Shown here in pieces: positions 13,576 through 26,100 of a stretch of DNA of 64,000 nucleotides. The stretch's first letter is position 1; each line of letters begins with the position of its first letter. The stretch is taken from NCBI GenBank assembly GCA_000238975.1, contig CP002295.1, forward strand, positions 1 through 64,000, given 5' to 3'. The position numbers and the translations under genes were made by a program. The notes beneath the pieces were generated by a model. It did no database searches. It saw only the letters and a program-made list of their open reading frames with translations, and was not told the origin of the DNA. The stretch is from Serratia symbiotica str. 'Cinara cedri'. Lineage in GTDB: Bacteria > Pseudomonadota > Gammaproteobacteria > Enterobacterales > Enterobacteriaceae.

Positions 13576-14750
13576 TTCAATAAATAGTAATATAGCTAAG
13601 CTGAAATGTTTATAGGTATATTTAATATATATAAAAATTTGTATAGTAAATAGCTTAATTTTATGCTTCACAGTATTTCAATGTATCTCGTTAGTATGGA
13701 TATTAGCATTATTGTTAATAAATATTTTTTATAGCATTTTATTAAAAAGTATGATATTAATTATATTTTTTATTGTTCTCTTAATGAGACAAAAGAGTAA
13801 TAAGCTAGTTTAATTTAAAATAAAATATTAATATATTGCATGGTATTTTATAAAGCTTAACGTTATTGTTAATAGTTGTTAATATGCACAATAATAGCAA
13901 GACATCTATGAATGGTTAATAGTTTTAATAAAAAAGTTTGGCAAAAAATTAAATAATACAAAATATCTTAAATAATATTATTACTAGAATAATTATTGTT
14001 ATAAATGGTAGAAAATAGATTACATTATTTGTAGGAGCATCAGAATTATATTCTGACTTTTACTTAACTTTTTATCTATAGTTATCTTAGTTTTAGTAAT
14101 AAAATCATAAGATTCAAGTCCATCAAAATTATATTATATAAGTTAATTTATTGTAATTAATGTAAGTAGATATATTTATTGTAAAATTTATTCATCGTCT
14201 TGTTGATATATATGGGCAATGTTATTATTATATTTTTAGGTATAAAATATAGGTATTTATTAAATAAAATATATACCTTAGTCAAGGAGAAAGTAAAAAT
14301 TATTTAGATCTTAATTACATCAAACTATTTAAGTTTCTTAGATTAAAATTACTATATTATGCAGTATACGATAATATTTTACTATTTTATAGGTTTTATA
14401 AAAGGACTAAGAAGAATAGAAAATAATATTTATTATTAATTATTAAATTAAGTATGATGCTTAACTGTATCTAAGTACGATAAATAAATTTGTATCTATA
14501 AGTAGGCTACTAATATATAAATATATGAAGTTTTTATAATATAGTAATTAAATAATTATTTATTATAATACTATTAGTATAGTAATTAGGTAATAGTATT
14601 ATGAATACTTATAATACACATGCCTAATGCATTATAAGTATTTTAAGTTGTAATGTTTCTTTACAAATTTATAGAAGTTAATATTATTATCGCGTTAATA
14701 TATTAATTATATATGGTAGAGTGGCATTTGATATAGTATTATATTTATTT
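13576..14750. other. Decayed fadBA-pepQ interval
   Basis: By synteny this stretch should hold the rest of fadA, fadB and the front of pepQ, but it is far shorter than those genes. I recognise nothing convincing in it, so large deletions plus erosion are inferred. Confidence 0.4.
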
Positions 14751-14779
14751 ACCAGTATAAGGGGTGCGTCATAGGTACT

Positions 14780-14905
14780 CTAAATTTATTAGAATAGTCT
14801 ACATTCATATAGTGATAGATATTTTTATTAGTTTTTTATAAAATTAATTGAGAACTTATAGATTTATTAATGAAGTCATACAAGATATTTTATTTATTTT
14901 AAGAC
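14780..14905 (+). pseudogene. pepQ: Possible pepQ C-terminal remnant
   Basis: One frame reads FIKLIEN followed by a stop, resembling GGIRIEDN near the PepQ (Xaa-Pro dipeptidase) C-terminus. The location upstream of the yigZ trace and trkH agrees with E. coli order. The match is short and low-certainty. Confidence 0.3.
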
Positions 14906-15204
14906 TATGGCTATCATTATAAGTAAAAATTACTATTTGATGAATAGTCTATTAAAGTAAATCTATGTAACATAGGGAGTATTAATTATAGCTATTTTTA
15001 TGTTTTTTTGTTAATAAAGAAAGCAGTATGTATTACGTTATGTTTATACTGCTTGCAGCTAATGGTATGAAAAATTAAAAAAATATTATTTCTTAATTTT
15101 GTATGTTTAAGTATGTATTGGGTGCAATTAAGATTTATGAAGACGTTATAAGAGATACTTAAAAGTCGAAGGGTAGAAGGGAAATATATTACTGTTTTTT
15201 TATT

Positions 15205-15332
15205 GCTTTGTATTTTTTATGACAATAAATTTATATTGTTTAGCAATAAATTATGTATGTTTAGTAGCAGTAATTTTCAACAATACCTATTGCGCAATAA
15301 TTACTCTTAACTTAATTACTAAGGATCGTGCT
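15205..15332 (+). pseudogene. yigZ: Possible yigZ 3' remnant preceding trkH
   Basis: Open codons directly upstream of and in frame with trkH read VAVIFNNTYCAIITLNLI, resembling the YigZ end VAEFSAKLADFSRGSLQLL. In E. coli yigZ lies immediately before trkH. This explains why the trkH frame appears to extend upstream to 15219. Confidence 0.45.
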
Positions 15333-15335
15333 GAA

Positions 15336-16787
15336 ATGCATTTTCGCGCAATAATACGTATTGTTGGTTTGCTGGTTATTTTATTTTCTGGGACGATGTT
15401 TATTCCCGGATTTGTTGCATTGATATATAAAGATGGAGCAGGTAGGGCATTTAGCCAAACGTTCTTTGTAGCAATAATTATTGGGTTGATATTATGGTAT
15501 CCTAATCGTAATAAAAAATATGAATTACAGCCACGTGAAGGCTTTCTAATTGTAGTATTATTTTGGACTGTATTAGGTAGTTTAGGGGCGTTGCCTTTTC
15601 TGTTTTCAGCGCAACCCAATCTGTCGCTAACAGATGCCTTTTTCGAATCTTTCTCTGGTTTAACGACAACTGGTGCTACTATGCTAGTGGGGTTAGATTC
15701 ATTACCAAAGGCTATTTTATTCTACCGTCAAATGCTTCAATGGATGGGTGGTATGGGAATTATCGTGTTAGCAGTAGCGATATTACCAATCCTTGGTGTT
15801 GGTGGTATGCAATTATATCGTGCGGAAATACCTGGTCCATTGAAGGATAATAAAATGCGCCCACGTATTGCAGAAACCGCGAAAACCTTATGGCTTATTT
15901 ATGTATTACTGACTATTGCCTGCACGTTAGCGCTATGGGTTGCAGGTATGCCAATATTTGACGCTATTAGCCATAGTTTTGCAACGATTGCTATTGGCGG
16001 TTTTTCTACTCATGATGCTAGCATAGGGTACTATGCTAGTCCAACTATAAACACTATTATTGCTATCTTTTTGTTAATCTCCGGATGTAATTATGGATTG
16101 CATTTTGCGTTATTAAGTGGGTGTAGCTTAAGGGTTTATGGGAAGGATCCTGAATTTCGTATATTTATATTAGTTCAACTTACGCTAGTAGTAGTATGTA
16201 TATTAGTTCTATGGGAGCATAGTATTTATGCTACTGGCATAGAAACTCTAAATCAAGCGTTTTTTCAAGTAGTATCAATGGAAACAACTGCAGGGTTTAC
16301 TACTGATAGCATTGCTAAATGGCCATTATTTTTGCCGATGTTATTATTATGTTCCTCTTTTATTGGTGGTTGCGCTAGTTCAACTGGCGGCGGTATGAAA
16401 GTTATTAGAATATTGCTACTATATCTACAAGGTGCTCGTGAATTAAAGAGATTAGTACATCCAAATGCTATTTATACCATTAAACTTGGCGATCATGTAT
16501 TACCGGAGCGTATTTTAGATGCGGTATGGGGTTTTTTCTCTGCCTATGCACTTGTATTTATTGTTAGTATGTTAGCTATTATTGCCACTGGGGTTGATAA
16601 TTTTTCTTCTTTTGTCGCCGTAACGGCCTCATTAAATAATTTAGGGTCGGGGTTAGGTGTAATGGCAGAAAATTGTACTACAATGCCATCAGTAGCTAAG
16701 TGGATATTGGTGGTAACGATGCTATTTGGGCGCCTAGAGGTATTTACATTGCTTGTTTTATTTACGCCAACATTTTGGCGTGAGTAA
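15336..16787 (+). CDS. trkH: Trk potassium uptake membrane subunit
   Basis: TrkH is the K+-translocating pore of the Trk system, working with TrkA and an ATP-binding partner. From the ATG at 15336 the product is 483 aa, the E. coli length, starting MHFRAIIRIVGLLVILFSGT. The four pore-loop regions are recognisable (SGLTTTGATM, ATIAIGGFSTHDAS, METTAGFTTDS, LNNLGSGLG). The in-frame extension to 15219 is rejected because it reads as yigZ remnant. AAGGA at 15321-15325 is a plausible ribosome site. hemG follows 23 bp later. Confidence 0.95.
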   Translation: MHFRAIIRIVGLLVILFSGTMFIPGFVALIYKDGAGRAFSQTFFVAIIIGLILWYPNRNKKYELQPREGFLIVVLFWTVLGSLGALPFLFSAQPNLSLTDAFFESFSGLTTTGATMLVGLDSLPKAILFYRQMLQWMGGMGIIVLAVAILPILGVGGMQLYRAEIPGPLKDNKMRPRIAETAKTLWLIYVLLTIACTLALWVAGMPIFDAISHSFATIAIGGFSTHDASIGYYASPTINTIIAIFLLISGCNYGLHFALLSGCSLRVYGKDPEFRIFILVQLTLVVVCILVLWEHSIYATGIETLNQAFFQVVSMETTAGFTTDSIAKWPLFLPMLLLCSSFIGGCASSTGGGMKVIRILLLYLQGARELKRLVHPNAIYTIKLGDHVLPERILDAVWGFFSAYALVFIVSMLAIIATGVDNFSSFVAVTASLNNLGSGLGVMAENCTTMPSVAKWILVVTMLFGRLEVFTLLVLFTPTFWRE

Positions 16788-16810
16788 TTATAACATCAAG
16801 GGACTAGGCT

Positions 16811-17344
16811 ATGAAGTTATTAATACTTTATTCAGGATATGATGGACAGACATTATCTATTGCTACTTATATAGCAAATAAATTGCAGGATATATTTTCC
16901 TGTGAAGTTATTAATTTATTACAGGCAAAAAGTATTAATCTCAAGCAATATCATCAGGTAATGATTGGCGCGTCTATACGCTATGGTCATTTTAATTCTT
17001 CTTTAGGTAAATTTGTGAAGTATCATGCAGCGCAATTAAATCAAATGCCAAGTACATTTTTTGCTGTTAATTTAGCTGCTCGTGACAAGAAAAAATGTTC
17101 ACCGCAGACTAATGTTTATACTCAAAAATTTTTGCTAACTTCTCCATGGCATCCAAAACAATGCATGGTATTTGCTGGAGCATTACGTTATCCACGTTAT
17201 AATTTATTTAATCGAATAATGATTCAATGTATTATGCGCATGACAGGAGGGGAAACTGATACTAGCAAAGAAGTAGAGTATACAGATTGGCGGCAAGTAG
17301 AGATATTTACGCAATCTTTTAGAAAGATAAAGCATATACATTAG
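16811..17344 (+). CDS. hemG: Menaquinone/ubiquinone-dependent protoporphyrinogen oxidase
   Basis: HemG is a flavodoxin-like enzyme that oxidises protoporphyrinogen IX, passing electrons to respiratory quinones. The 177-aa product (E. coli 181) has the FMN loop start MKLLILYSGYDGQTLSIA, GASIRYGH, AGALRYPRYN and GGETDTSKEVEYTDW. It lies just after trkH, as in E. coli. Since ubiC, ubiA and ubiD are pseudogenes here, its acceptor quinone must come from elsewhere or be menaquinone (inference). Confidence 0.93.
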   Translation: MKLLILYSGYDGQTLSIATYIANKLQDIFSCEVINLLQAKSINLKQYHQVMIGASIRYGHFNSSLGKFVKYHAAQLNQMPSTFFAVNLAARDKKKCSPQTNVYTQKFLLTSPWHPKQCMVFAGALRYPRYNLFNRIMIQCIMRMTGGETDTSKEVEYTDWRQVEIFTQSFRKIKHIH

Positions 17345-18950
17345 CATTATAAGCTTTTTAAATTTTATTTAATTTACTTTATTCGATCACCATACACCAG
17401 TGATCCTATTCTGTAGAGGCAAGAGATATTCGTTAGTTATTTTTAATAACTTATTAAAATTATTAATTGATAATAAAAAATATATTTTGTGTCCTTAATA
17501 GTTTGTATAAGCTACATAGTATTAATGGAGAATTATATTCTCTCATATAGTTAATTATTACCTATCAAGTACTGCAATATTATAGTAAAATAGTCATTTA
17601 AATCACTTTATACCGCATGTACTAATAAGTACACTTGCTTATCCAAAAAACTATTTATATTGTATACTAATTAAAATTATAATAGCTAATATTCTCAATA
17701 TATTTGCCTAAAATAGCATATTTACTAAATAATTATTTTTAATAAATGTATTGTTTATTATTCATTATAAGGCATATACTTTTATATATTCTACATTAAT
17801 GTTATTTATCACTAGTATAAATTATTAAAGTAACTTAAAATATTATTAATTTTAAGTAAAAATTATAGTATATTGTAAAAAATATAAATTTTATTTTGGG
17901 ATAATATTTAAGTTAGGTTACACTTGCGATAATAGTATAAGTAATGATTACTAATTTAATATGAAATTATACTTTGTTTATTAAATCAGGAACAGTAATT
18001 AATGAATTTTCTCTTAAAAAATCTATCCTAGTGTACTACTACTTCATTAGTATACTATAGTTAAATTGTAGTAATTATTAAGATCGTATCTTAAGTAAGC
18101 ATACTAACAGCGGATAAAAAATGTATATGCTGACCTAATCGTAGATTACTTCATTAAGTATAGATAGCAGTTAATAATTTAGGTAGATATTGTGGCCAGA
18201 GTAGCATGATCAATTAATATAAAGTACTATTTTACTGCTTATTAACAATAAGCAGTGTATGATAATAAATAATTTTTATAACTGGCAGAGCATAATAATT
18301 GTCATGCGCTAATACAGACAACTTATAATATCTGTACACCTACTATTATCAGTAGGTATGCTATATTTTTTAATAATATTATCATCTATAAAGTGTAAAA
18401 TTATATAATATAATTTGTAATTTATTTTATATTTCTAAGGTTATATATGATTATTTACTTTTACTTATTTTGTATCTACTATAATAATAGAATGAGAAAG
18501 TTATTGAGTGAAGTGAGCGTAGATAATTACATTAATGTCATTATAGGTCACTATCATATGTTATGATTATATAGTAATCTATCGTGTTAATATCATGAAT
18601 ATTTTGTATTGTTAGTTAATAGCCTATACTATGTTTAGTATAGATATGTAACTTGTTTAGTATAGATATGTAACTTATTAGGTATAAATAATTTCTTCTA
18701 GATTATAAATGTAGTTTATTTTTTATGCTTATTTTGCATTTATTAATTATATCGCATAGCCAAGAATGAGGTATTAGATTATTTTTACTTGTAAAAAATG
18801 AATATAAATTATTAATTTATGTTTTTGCTTAATATTAGTATTGAAACATTATTAGTATTTATTGTTAGTATAGGTATTACTGTAATTAATATTTAAATAA
18901 CTAAATATAATTTTCTTGGTTAATGTTATTTATAGGTGTAATATTATGCA
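17345..18950. other. Decayed DNA after hemG
   Basis: In E. coli an rRNA operon follows hemG, but no rRNA-like sequence is seen. Because a metH remnant follows at 19081, part of this stretch may be eroded metH 5' sequence. I could not align any segment convincingly. It contains the 22-bp duplication at 18633-18676 and short hairpins without T-tracts. Confidence 0.4.
18633..18676. repeat. 22-bp tandem duplication
   Basis: Two exact copies of a 22-bp unit (starting GTTTAGTATAG) run 18633-18654 and 18655-18676, in non-coding DNA. Confidence 0.95.
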
Positions 18951-19080
18951 TTTTACTTTTTTACTTATCCGTGAGTTGATATTTGTTTATATTTATAATA
19001 TAAATTATATTAGGATTTAAGATTATACAAGTAAAATATAGCTAGGACTAATTTTTATATGTGTTATATCGATTAGATCC

Positions 19081-19770
19081 GTGATTGATGCAAGTATATT
19101 ATGTTTATTACTAATAATAGATAAAATGTATAAGTTTATAACCCGTTTAATGTTTTATATTATGAGTTATTTTAGTAATATTATTTACTATATTCTTAAT
19201 GATATTCAGGGATATATTTTTATTAAAGATAGTTCTTTTCTTAGTGCTTTATTATTATATTAGTAATGCTGAAGAATGTTTAGTTAAATATAACATATCT
19301 CAGTAACTAAGATGTTGTTAATTATTCGCTGCGCTAAATATGATAATTATCAATTACTTATTTATATACTGATACTATCCTACTGCTTATTTTTACTTAG
19401 TATATATTAAATACTAAATGTCTATTAGAGATAAAGAGTTAGCTACTTACCTAGCGCACTACACGGCTTTATTAGGCTTCTTATATTACTATTGTCAATT
19501 TAGTGTATAATAAACTTATATTAAATTATAATTTTTTATAATATGACTTATAAGTATGTATTTTACTTGCAGCTAAAATTGATCGTAACATATTAGATAT
19601 ATTAACATTAATAATCACTAAATTATCATGTAAAGCTTGATTGATAAGATATGTGATCATTTATATAATAATGTTATAATGGAAGTTATTGAGTATGTAG
19701 TAAAAGAGAAATACTCAGCTTGTTTAATAGTGATACTAGATGCTATGAATAAATTTTTATATGGCGCAGA
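19081..19770 (+). pseudogene. metH: metH pseudogene, C-terminal part (cobalamin methionine synthase)
   Basis: A 60-codon open stretch (19081-19263) starts DASILCLLLIIDK and aligns without gaps to MetH DANDMLDKLSAEK and onward. At 19345, NYQ followed 11 codons later by Cys matches ENYQGIRPAPGYPAC. LPSALHGF resembles WPGASVSGW. Near 19640, SLIDKICDH resembles YAVAQIQRDQ, and IMEVIEYV resembles GMSVTEVE. There are several stops and deletions. This is the SAM-reactivation domain. Its place before yjbB and pgi matches E. coli metH-yjbB order. Confidence 0.75.
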
Positions 19771-20479
19771 TTAAGTAAGAACTATGCGTGTTGATAATGT
19801 TCTTTATGGTTAAAATATATAAAAATAGCGCTTAATCAGAAGCAGGGGTTATTTGTTACCACTTGAATTAATAATTTACGCTAATACAGATAAAGCATAT
19901 ATTATTTGATGATGACTTAAATTATAATGGTTGCGTTGGATCTGCTAGATTAGTAGAGAGTAGACTCTATACTTTTATATGTATATATAGTAAATAAAAT
20001 TTATATGATATTAAAATAAGATTGCTATTTTAAGAAAAAATATAGTATATAAAAATTATATTATTCATCATTATCTGTGATAAACTATCAGTTTAGAATT
20101 AAACTACATTGAATAATAATTAAATACTTATTCAACATAAGTATGTTTAAAATAATTATAAAATGTAAATTTTATTAGAATAAATAATATTTCTATTATT
20201 TAAATATATCATTATTTAATATAATTTATTATATATACAGTATTATTTGAGTTTATGATAAAGTAGACGATATTATCGTCTATAATATCGTAAATGATGT
20301 ATATATTTTATTATATTTAATCTACTGACTTAATATTTTATACGCTACAGTTTTGAGTTATATATTATTATCTTTAAGGTTATTTAGCTCTCAGGAATTT
20401 CTATAATACTATTTTATCACTATTATGATAGTTAAGTAATATTACTGTTTGTAGATACTGTAGTAATAAACATATTGTT

Positions 20480-20731
20480 TCTGTATAGAAACATTAATTA
20501 GTATTCATTATGTATTTTGTACTGATTCTTATAATAGTCATTAGGATAATAAAAAATATTATATTGCATGATATTATGGGGTTTTATTGTGTAAATTTTG
20601 TTTTTAAAATAAATATAGCTATAAATAACATTGTCACTAGTTTTAGCCTATTGGCTTGGTTTTTTACTGTCACTATAAATTCCTTAGGCTACAACTTTGC
20701 ATTGGTAAGGTGTTTTAGTATAGCGCTGTAG
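20480..20731 (+). pseudogene. yjbB: yjbB pseudogene (Na+/phosphate cotransporter family)
   Basis: The 73-codon open stretch from 20510 is not a new gene. It contains FVFKINIAI and SFSLLAW, resembling SLLFKLVGS and FVHLLAE of YjbB. Its end YNFALVRCFSIAL resembles FYNLVRCLVMLP. Spacing between these blocks is close to the family's, and the position after metH and before pgi fits E. coli. The rest of the gene probably lies within about 19790-21370 but is unreadable to me. Confidence 0.6.
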
Positions 20732-22514
20732 TATTAATAGTATTCACGTGTACTGTAGCATTTAAGGTGTATATGTTATTAATTATAATAACTAATCTAG
20801 TGTTAGTAATATAGATATTTAGTATACTAAAGATATATACATTATTAATGTCTGTGTTATATATAGCATAGTAGTATAATAGCTCTTACTATTATCTAGT
20901 GAGAGATATAGAAGTGTAATCTTTTATTGTCTTCTGTTGATCTATTTTAATTAATTACTATAATTTAATATAGGCAAAGTATTAGTACTACTTTACTAAG
21001 TCTATGTGATTAGTAAGTCTGTGTAATGTAGCGCATTTAAGTTAGGTTATATTCATTATTATTAGGAGTTACCATTTGTGTGTATTAAATTATTTGACTA
21101 GTATCTTGATGTGCTAGATAATATGATATTAGGTATTAAGGAGTTTATGTTATCTTTGGTTAGAATTTTTTAAAATAGTAAAATACTAACGAACTTAGTA
21201 ATGCTATAAATTGCACTTAAAATTTTGGGTGTATAATATTAATTATCTAGTTTATGGGTGAGGTTTTAATCATAAAGTCTGATGATTCATCATAAATATA
21301 TATTATAATATTATTTTATTTATAGTACTATTATTAATAGTAATTAAATTAATAGTTAATTTGCTTAATTATTTATTTTAAATATTGTTAATTTGATATC
21401 TCTATATTAATATTTAATATAGTCATAAAATATCTATTTTATTTATAATATGACAGTAATCATGCTCAATGCATATTGATTAATAATGTATATATCATTA
21501 TTGTAGTAACAATTATACCCCTAAAGAATCATTAAGTTTATTGTGATTAATTACTTAATTTATTAAGTTTGAATTTATGTATTCAAAATATATGATTATA
21601 TATTATCGTATTAGTTAAAATATGCTCTTGCAAGAAAAGTAATATAGTTAGTTAATATCATTGTTGTAGTATTTTACTAGATGTATATTTAGTATAATAT
21701 ACTGATAAGTTGTCATTATGTTTTATTTATTTAGATTTATCACTATACAGATATAATGACTTATAGCTCTTAGTAAGATGTTAGTATTGTAAATATAAAT
21801 ATATTAAGTATATTTTTAAAAAAAATAATACTATTGTAATTACTATGCGCTATGTTAATTATTTTAATATGCACTAAACATTTTAATATTTGGATAAAAA
21901 TATAATATAAGTATTAAGTAATGATATATATGGCCTAATAAGTTTCTTAATATTAATTATTCTTCATAGTATTTTTATTATGATTATTATATATAAAAGT
22001 ATACAATACTAATTATGTATTCATTAGATTTATTAGGCTAAGAGTGTGGTTTATATTATTTTTGCTTTGATTGATCTTTTGTGATCAGACAAGATAAGAT
22101 AAGGATAGTAAGATAAATAGTAATTCAGGTATATAAATTTCTTCGTTACTTAAGATTATACCTTGATAAGTTTGTTACTCAGCTTACATATGATATTATC
22201 ATTGTCGTTTATCATCCTATTGCAATAGGAATTATGCTATGCCTATTTTAGGCAATATTTCTTTTTATGCTGCACTTAAGTATTATTCTTTTTTAATATT
22301 TATAAGACGTAAAGTAAGTAATAATATTAGGAATAATAGTTATTATATAGTTATTAGCGTCTTCATATTACAATATTGATTACTTCTGTTATGGAAGATA
22401 ACACAGATTGTTATAAAAACACTTATCCCTATAAGGATAGGTTCTAATTATAGTATAATGAAGCAATAATTAAATTAATATATCATATTATTATAAATAT
22501 ATAAGAGTATTGTC
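20732..22514. other. Decayed DNA upstream of pgi
   Basis: This stretch would hold the end of yjbB and, by E. coli synteny, pepE, rluF and lysC. I recognise no lysC on the minus strand. It includes a 14-bp palindrome CCTATTGCAATAGG (22214-22227). pgi starts 15 bp after AAGAG-like bases and has no strong Shine-Dalgarno. Confidence 0.35.
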
Positions 22515-24161
22515 ATGAAAAATATCAATCCAACCCAAACTTCCGCCTGGAAGGCTTTGCAGCAAGATTTTGCAAAGATGAAAGACATTCATATTGCTGA
22601 TTTATTTGCCCAGGATAGTGAGCGTTTTTACAAATTTTCCATTACTTTTAATGACCAGATGCTAGTAGATTACTCTAAAAATCGTATCACTATAGAAACA
22701 TTGCAGAAGTTACAAGCATTAGCAAAAGAAACAGATGTACAGGGTGCAATCGCATCAATGTTTGCTGGTGATAAAATTAACTGCACTGAAGATCGTGCTG
22801 TGCTGCATATTGCTCTGCGTAACTTTAGCAATACCCCTATTTTTGTTGACGGCAAGGATGTTATGCCTGAAGTAAACGCAGTGTTAGCAAAGATAAAGAA
22901 ATTTTGCGATCAAGTGATTGGTGGTTATTGGACAGGTTATACTGGTAAACGTATCACTGATATTGTAAATATTGGTATTGGCGGATCTGACCTTGGTCCT
23001 CACATGGTCACTGAAGCGTTACGTCCTTATAAAAATCATCTTAATATTCATTTTATCTCTAATATTGATGGTACCCATATTATTGAAACTTTAAGGCCAC
23101 TAAACCCAGAAACTACACTATTTTTAGTAGCTTCAAAAACTTTTACTACTCAAGAAACAATGAGCAATGCTTATAGCGCACGTAATTGGTTGCTGAATCA
23201 TGCATACTATGATAAGCATATAGCTAGGCATTTTATTGCATTGTCTACTAATTGTGAGGCGGTAGCTAAGTTCGGAATTGATATTAATCATATGTTTAAA
23301 TTTTGGGACTGGGTAGGTGGTCGCTACTCTTTGTGGTCAGCAATTGGTTTGTCTATTGCATTATCAGTAGGTTATAAAAACTTTGAACAATTGCTACGTG
23401 GCGCATATGAAATGGATAAACATTTCGCAAAAACTCCACTAGAGAAGAATATTCCAGTGTTATTAGCATTGATAGGTATATGGTATAATAATTTTTTTGG
23501 TGCTGAAACGGAAGCTATTTTACCTTATGACCAGTATTTACATTATTTTGCTGTTTATTTTCAGCAGGGTAATATGGAGTCTAATGGTAAATACGTGGAT
23601 CGTAATGGTGAACGAGTTAATTATCAGACCGGACCTATTATTTGGGGGGCATCTGGTACTAATGGGCAACATGCATTTTATCAACTCATACACCAAGGTA
23701 AGAAGTTAATTCCTTGTGATTTTATTGCTCCAGCAGTGAGTCATAATCCATTAAATAATCATCATTCTAAATTATTATCTAATTTCTTCGCTCAAACCGA
23801 AGCATTGGCTTTTGGTAAATCTTTGAAGATGGTAGAAGCTGAGTTTTCCGCTCAAGGGAAAAAATTAGAAGAAGTTAAACATATAATACCATTTAAGGTA
23901 TTTGAAGGTAATCGTCCAACTAATTCTATTTTACTGAGAGAAATTACTCCATTTAGTTTAGGTAGCTTAATTGCTCTTTATGAACATAAGATTTTTACTC
24001 AAGGTATTATTTTGAATATTTTTAGTTTTGATCAGTGGGGGGTTGAACTAGGCAAGCAGTTAGCTAATCGTATACTACCAGAACTAGCAGGCAATGAGAA
24101 GGTAGATAGTCACGATAGTTCAACTAATGCTTTAATTAATTGTTTTAAAGAATGGCGTTAA
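22515..24161 (+). CDS. pgi: Glucose-6-phosphate isomerase
   Basis: Pgi interconverts glucose-6-P and fructose-6-P in glycolysis and supplies fructose-6-P for GlmS. The 548-aa product (E. coli 549) is conserved throughout. It shows [28 protein letters not shown] with the catalytic glutamate, [15 protein letters not shown] with the catalytic histidine, and GVELGKQLA with the catalytic lysine. It stands between long decayed regions as a single gene. Confidence 0.97.
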   Translation: MKNINPTQTSAWKALQQDFAKMKDIHIADLFAQDSERFYKFSITFNDQMLVDYSKNRITIETLQKLQALAKETDVQGAIASMFAGDKINCTEDRAVLHIALRNFSNTPIFVDGKDVMPEVNAVLAKIKKFCDQVIGGYWTGYTGKRITDIVNIGIGGSDLGPHMVTEALRPYKNHLNIHFISNIDGTHIIETLRPLNPETTLFLVASKTFTTQETMSNAYSARNWLLNHAYYDKHIARHFIALSTNCEAVAKFGIDINHMFKFWDWVGGRYSLWSAIGLSIALSVGYKNFEQLLRGAYEMDKHFAKTPLEKNIPVLLALIGIWYNNFFGAETEAILPYDQYLHYFAVYFQQGNMESNGKYVDRNGERVNYQTGPIIWGASGTNGQHAFYQLIHQGKKLIPCDFIAPAVSHNPLNNHHSKLLSNFFAQTEALAFGKSLKMVEAEFSAQGKKLEEVKHIIPFKVFEGNRPTNSILLREITPFSLGSLIALYEHKIFTQGIILNIFSFDQWGVELGKQLANRILPELAGNEKVDSHDSSTNALINCFKEWR

Positions 24162-24879
24162 AATTATCCTAAGTTTATATTAATATAATATTTTAATATT
24201 TTTTATATATGTAAATTAGGGTATATTTTTTAGATAAATATCCATGGCTGATATAATAACCTTATATGATTATATATTTTATAAATAAATTATTTTTAAT
24301 GCCTAATTAGCGATCCCTGTTTTGGTAGTTAGATGCTTAAATAATTAATAATATATCTAGTTTTTATTCATTTATTCATTGGTAAGTATTATACTTTTTT
24401 TTAAAAAAAACATGTTTATATGATACTGTGGTTTAATATTATATTTATAGTTATATATTTTAATATTATAGCGTATTTGATACGAATTTTATAAATAGAA
24501 GAACTTTAAATATAATACATGATATTATTTTTATAAAGTATGTATTTATATATAGGTAATAATTAATATATTGGATTCATGATACTATTTATTACAGAGC
24601 GCTTAATCATTTAATTATTATTAATCATTGTCTATTGTTATTATTAACTGGTTTTAATAGTTTTGAGATTAGTAATAGTTTATTATATACTATATTAGAC
24701 GTAATTATATATATAATTATCAGGCTAATAATTATAATCAGTGCTTAATTAGTTTAAAGTATATCTTTTATTAGATAATATATTTTACAGTATGAATAAG
24801 ATGTTATTTATTAATAATTATATTATAAGCCTGATGTATACTCTGATTATATTAGGAATATGTATTAGTATACCTTATA
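24162..24879. other. Decayed DNA between pgi and ubiC remnant
   Basis: About 700 AT-rich bases with no readable gene. The right end should contain the front of ubiC, but I could not align it. Confidence 0.4.
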
Positions 24880-25108
24880 TTAAATGTATTTAGCACATGA
24901 TCTCTAGGGTATTAGGTATTTGATAATAAAATACATATGTGATAGTAAAAATAGAACTGGTACTTTAATGTCTGTTAATCAACAGACTGTGTTATGGGTT
25001 TATGTTAGATACATGAGGCTAGTATATAATCATCTAATGGTTCATGATATACTCTATAGTTATCACTACTGTATGGGTAAGATATATAGATATATAGATA
25101 TATAGGGG
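24880..25108 (+). pseudogene. ubiC: ubiC pseudogene, C-terminal part (chorismate lyase)
   Basis: A stop-free run of 61 codons (24920-25105) aligns with the UbiC C-terminus. KYICDSKN resembles RYLFNGSD. QTVLWVYVRYMRL resembles QDELWARRSRLRL, and the following LMVHDIL resembles LLLTELF. It ends about 20 bp before the ubiA remnant, matching ubiC-ubiA order. The product would have made 4-hydroxybenzoate for ubiquinone. The conserved arginines are replaced, so the frame is a relic rather than a small gene. Confidence 0.65.
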
Positions 25109-25125
25109 CTATAAATACAAGAGTT

Positions 25126-25990
25126 ATGAAGAATAGGTATTAAGTATATAGCTTTGGATGCTGATTAATAAATTGATCAGCATCCCATTGTTACTATATT
25201 TAATTCTATTAGCGCTATAATTAGTTAGGTAAGTTATGCTGTTATTTTTGATTTTACTAATTTTCATTCTTAGCGTTTTCTTAATTTATATAGCTAGCTT
25301 TATAGTGAGTAATGATGTTTATTGTACTACTTATTGTTATGCAACAATACTACTAAACATTCAATTATCAGTTGCTAGCTGAGAAAAAATAGACTTAAGT
25401 ATTTGTGCATGATGTTAATATTTATTTTATTTTAGTGAGTTTAACGCTAAAGAGTATATTTATTTACCATCATTAGTAGCATTAGCTTTGGTATATCTTT
25501 ATGTTTTTATAAAATAGGTTATTAATTTATCGTAATTAGTACTCATTATAATCCTTGCTTACGTATTTTTATGGCCGATATTTTAATTAGTAAAGTTTAC
25601 TAGCAAACTACTAGTTACTGATATTTATTAATATTAGCTGGATTTTAGCTTACAACACACTTTATATAATTTTAGAGTATTGTAATAATATAAAATTAGC
25701 ATTAAATTGATTTATGTTTTACTTATAGATTATCATATTCATATTATTACTAGCATTTATCTTATGTATTCATAAAAGTAGATTTCAACGTATAAATATA
25801 TAGCTTAATGATTACATTGGATTTTTGGTATTTTTAGTATTATTATGAATTATTTATTTACTTAATATTTTCATTAGGTATCATTAGTTAGTAGCTAAAT
25901 TTAGATAATATATTGGCTAATATATATAGAATATAATTAGGTTAGCATTATAAATAAAATATTATAGCAGATAGGATAAGTTATAATTTA
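25126..25990 (+). pseudogene. ubiA: ubiA pseudogene (4-hydroxybenzoate polyprenyltransferase)
   Basis: From 25157, MLINKLISIPLLLYLILLAL aligns residue by residue with [35 protein letters not shown] resembles VWLMRAAGCVVND. Near 25475, LVALALVYLYVFIK resembles AALALAWVYPFMK. Near 25650, SLQHTLYNFR resembles AYDTQYAMVDR. Stops and indels interrupt every segment. The length and placement directly before the plsB 3' end agree with ubiCA-plsB in E. coli. The prenylation step of ubiquinone synthesis is therefore lost here. Confidence 0.85.
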
Positions 25991-26100
25991 CTTATAAAAA
26001 TTAATGGGTTAAAATGATTTAATGATATTTTATATAAAAAAATTGCTTCGTTCTTTTCTTATTAATTGATTCGCTTAATACTAATTGTCAGCGGCATACT

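Noticed and set aside
18234-18256. Hairpin ACTGCTTATT/AATAAGCAGT as a terminator
   Set aside because: No T-tract on either strand and no upstream gene within 800 bp.
17345-22514. Expected rRNA operon after hemG
   Set aside because: No GC-richer 16S/23S segments or conserved rRNA strings are present; metH and yjbB relics are found instead.
25156-25185. 13-bp GC-containing hairpin (GGATGCTGAT/ATCAGCATCC) taken first as a terminator
   Set aside because: It lies inside the ubiA relic, in codons aligning with [11 protein letters not shown], and has no T-tract.
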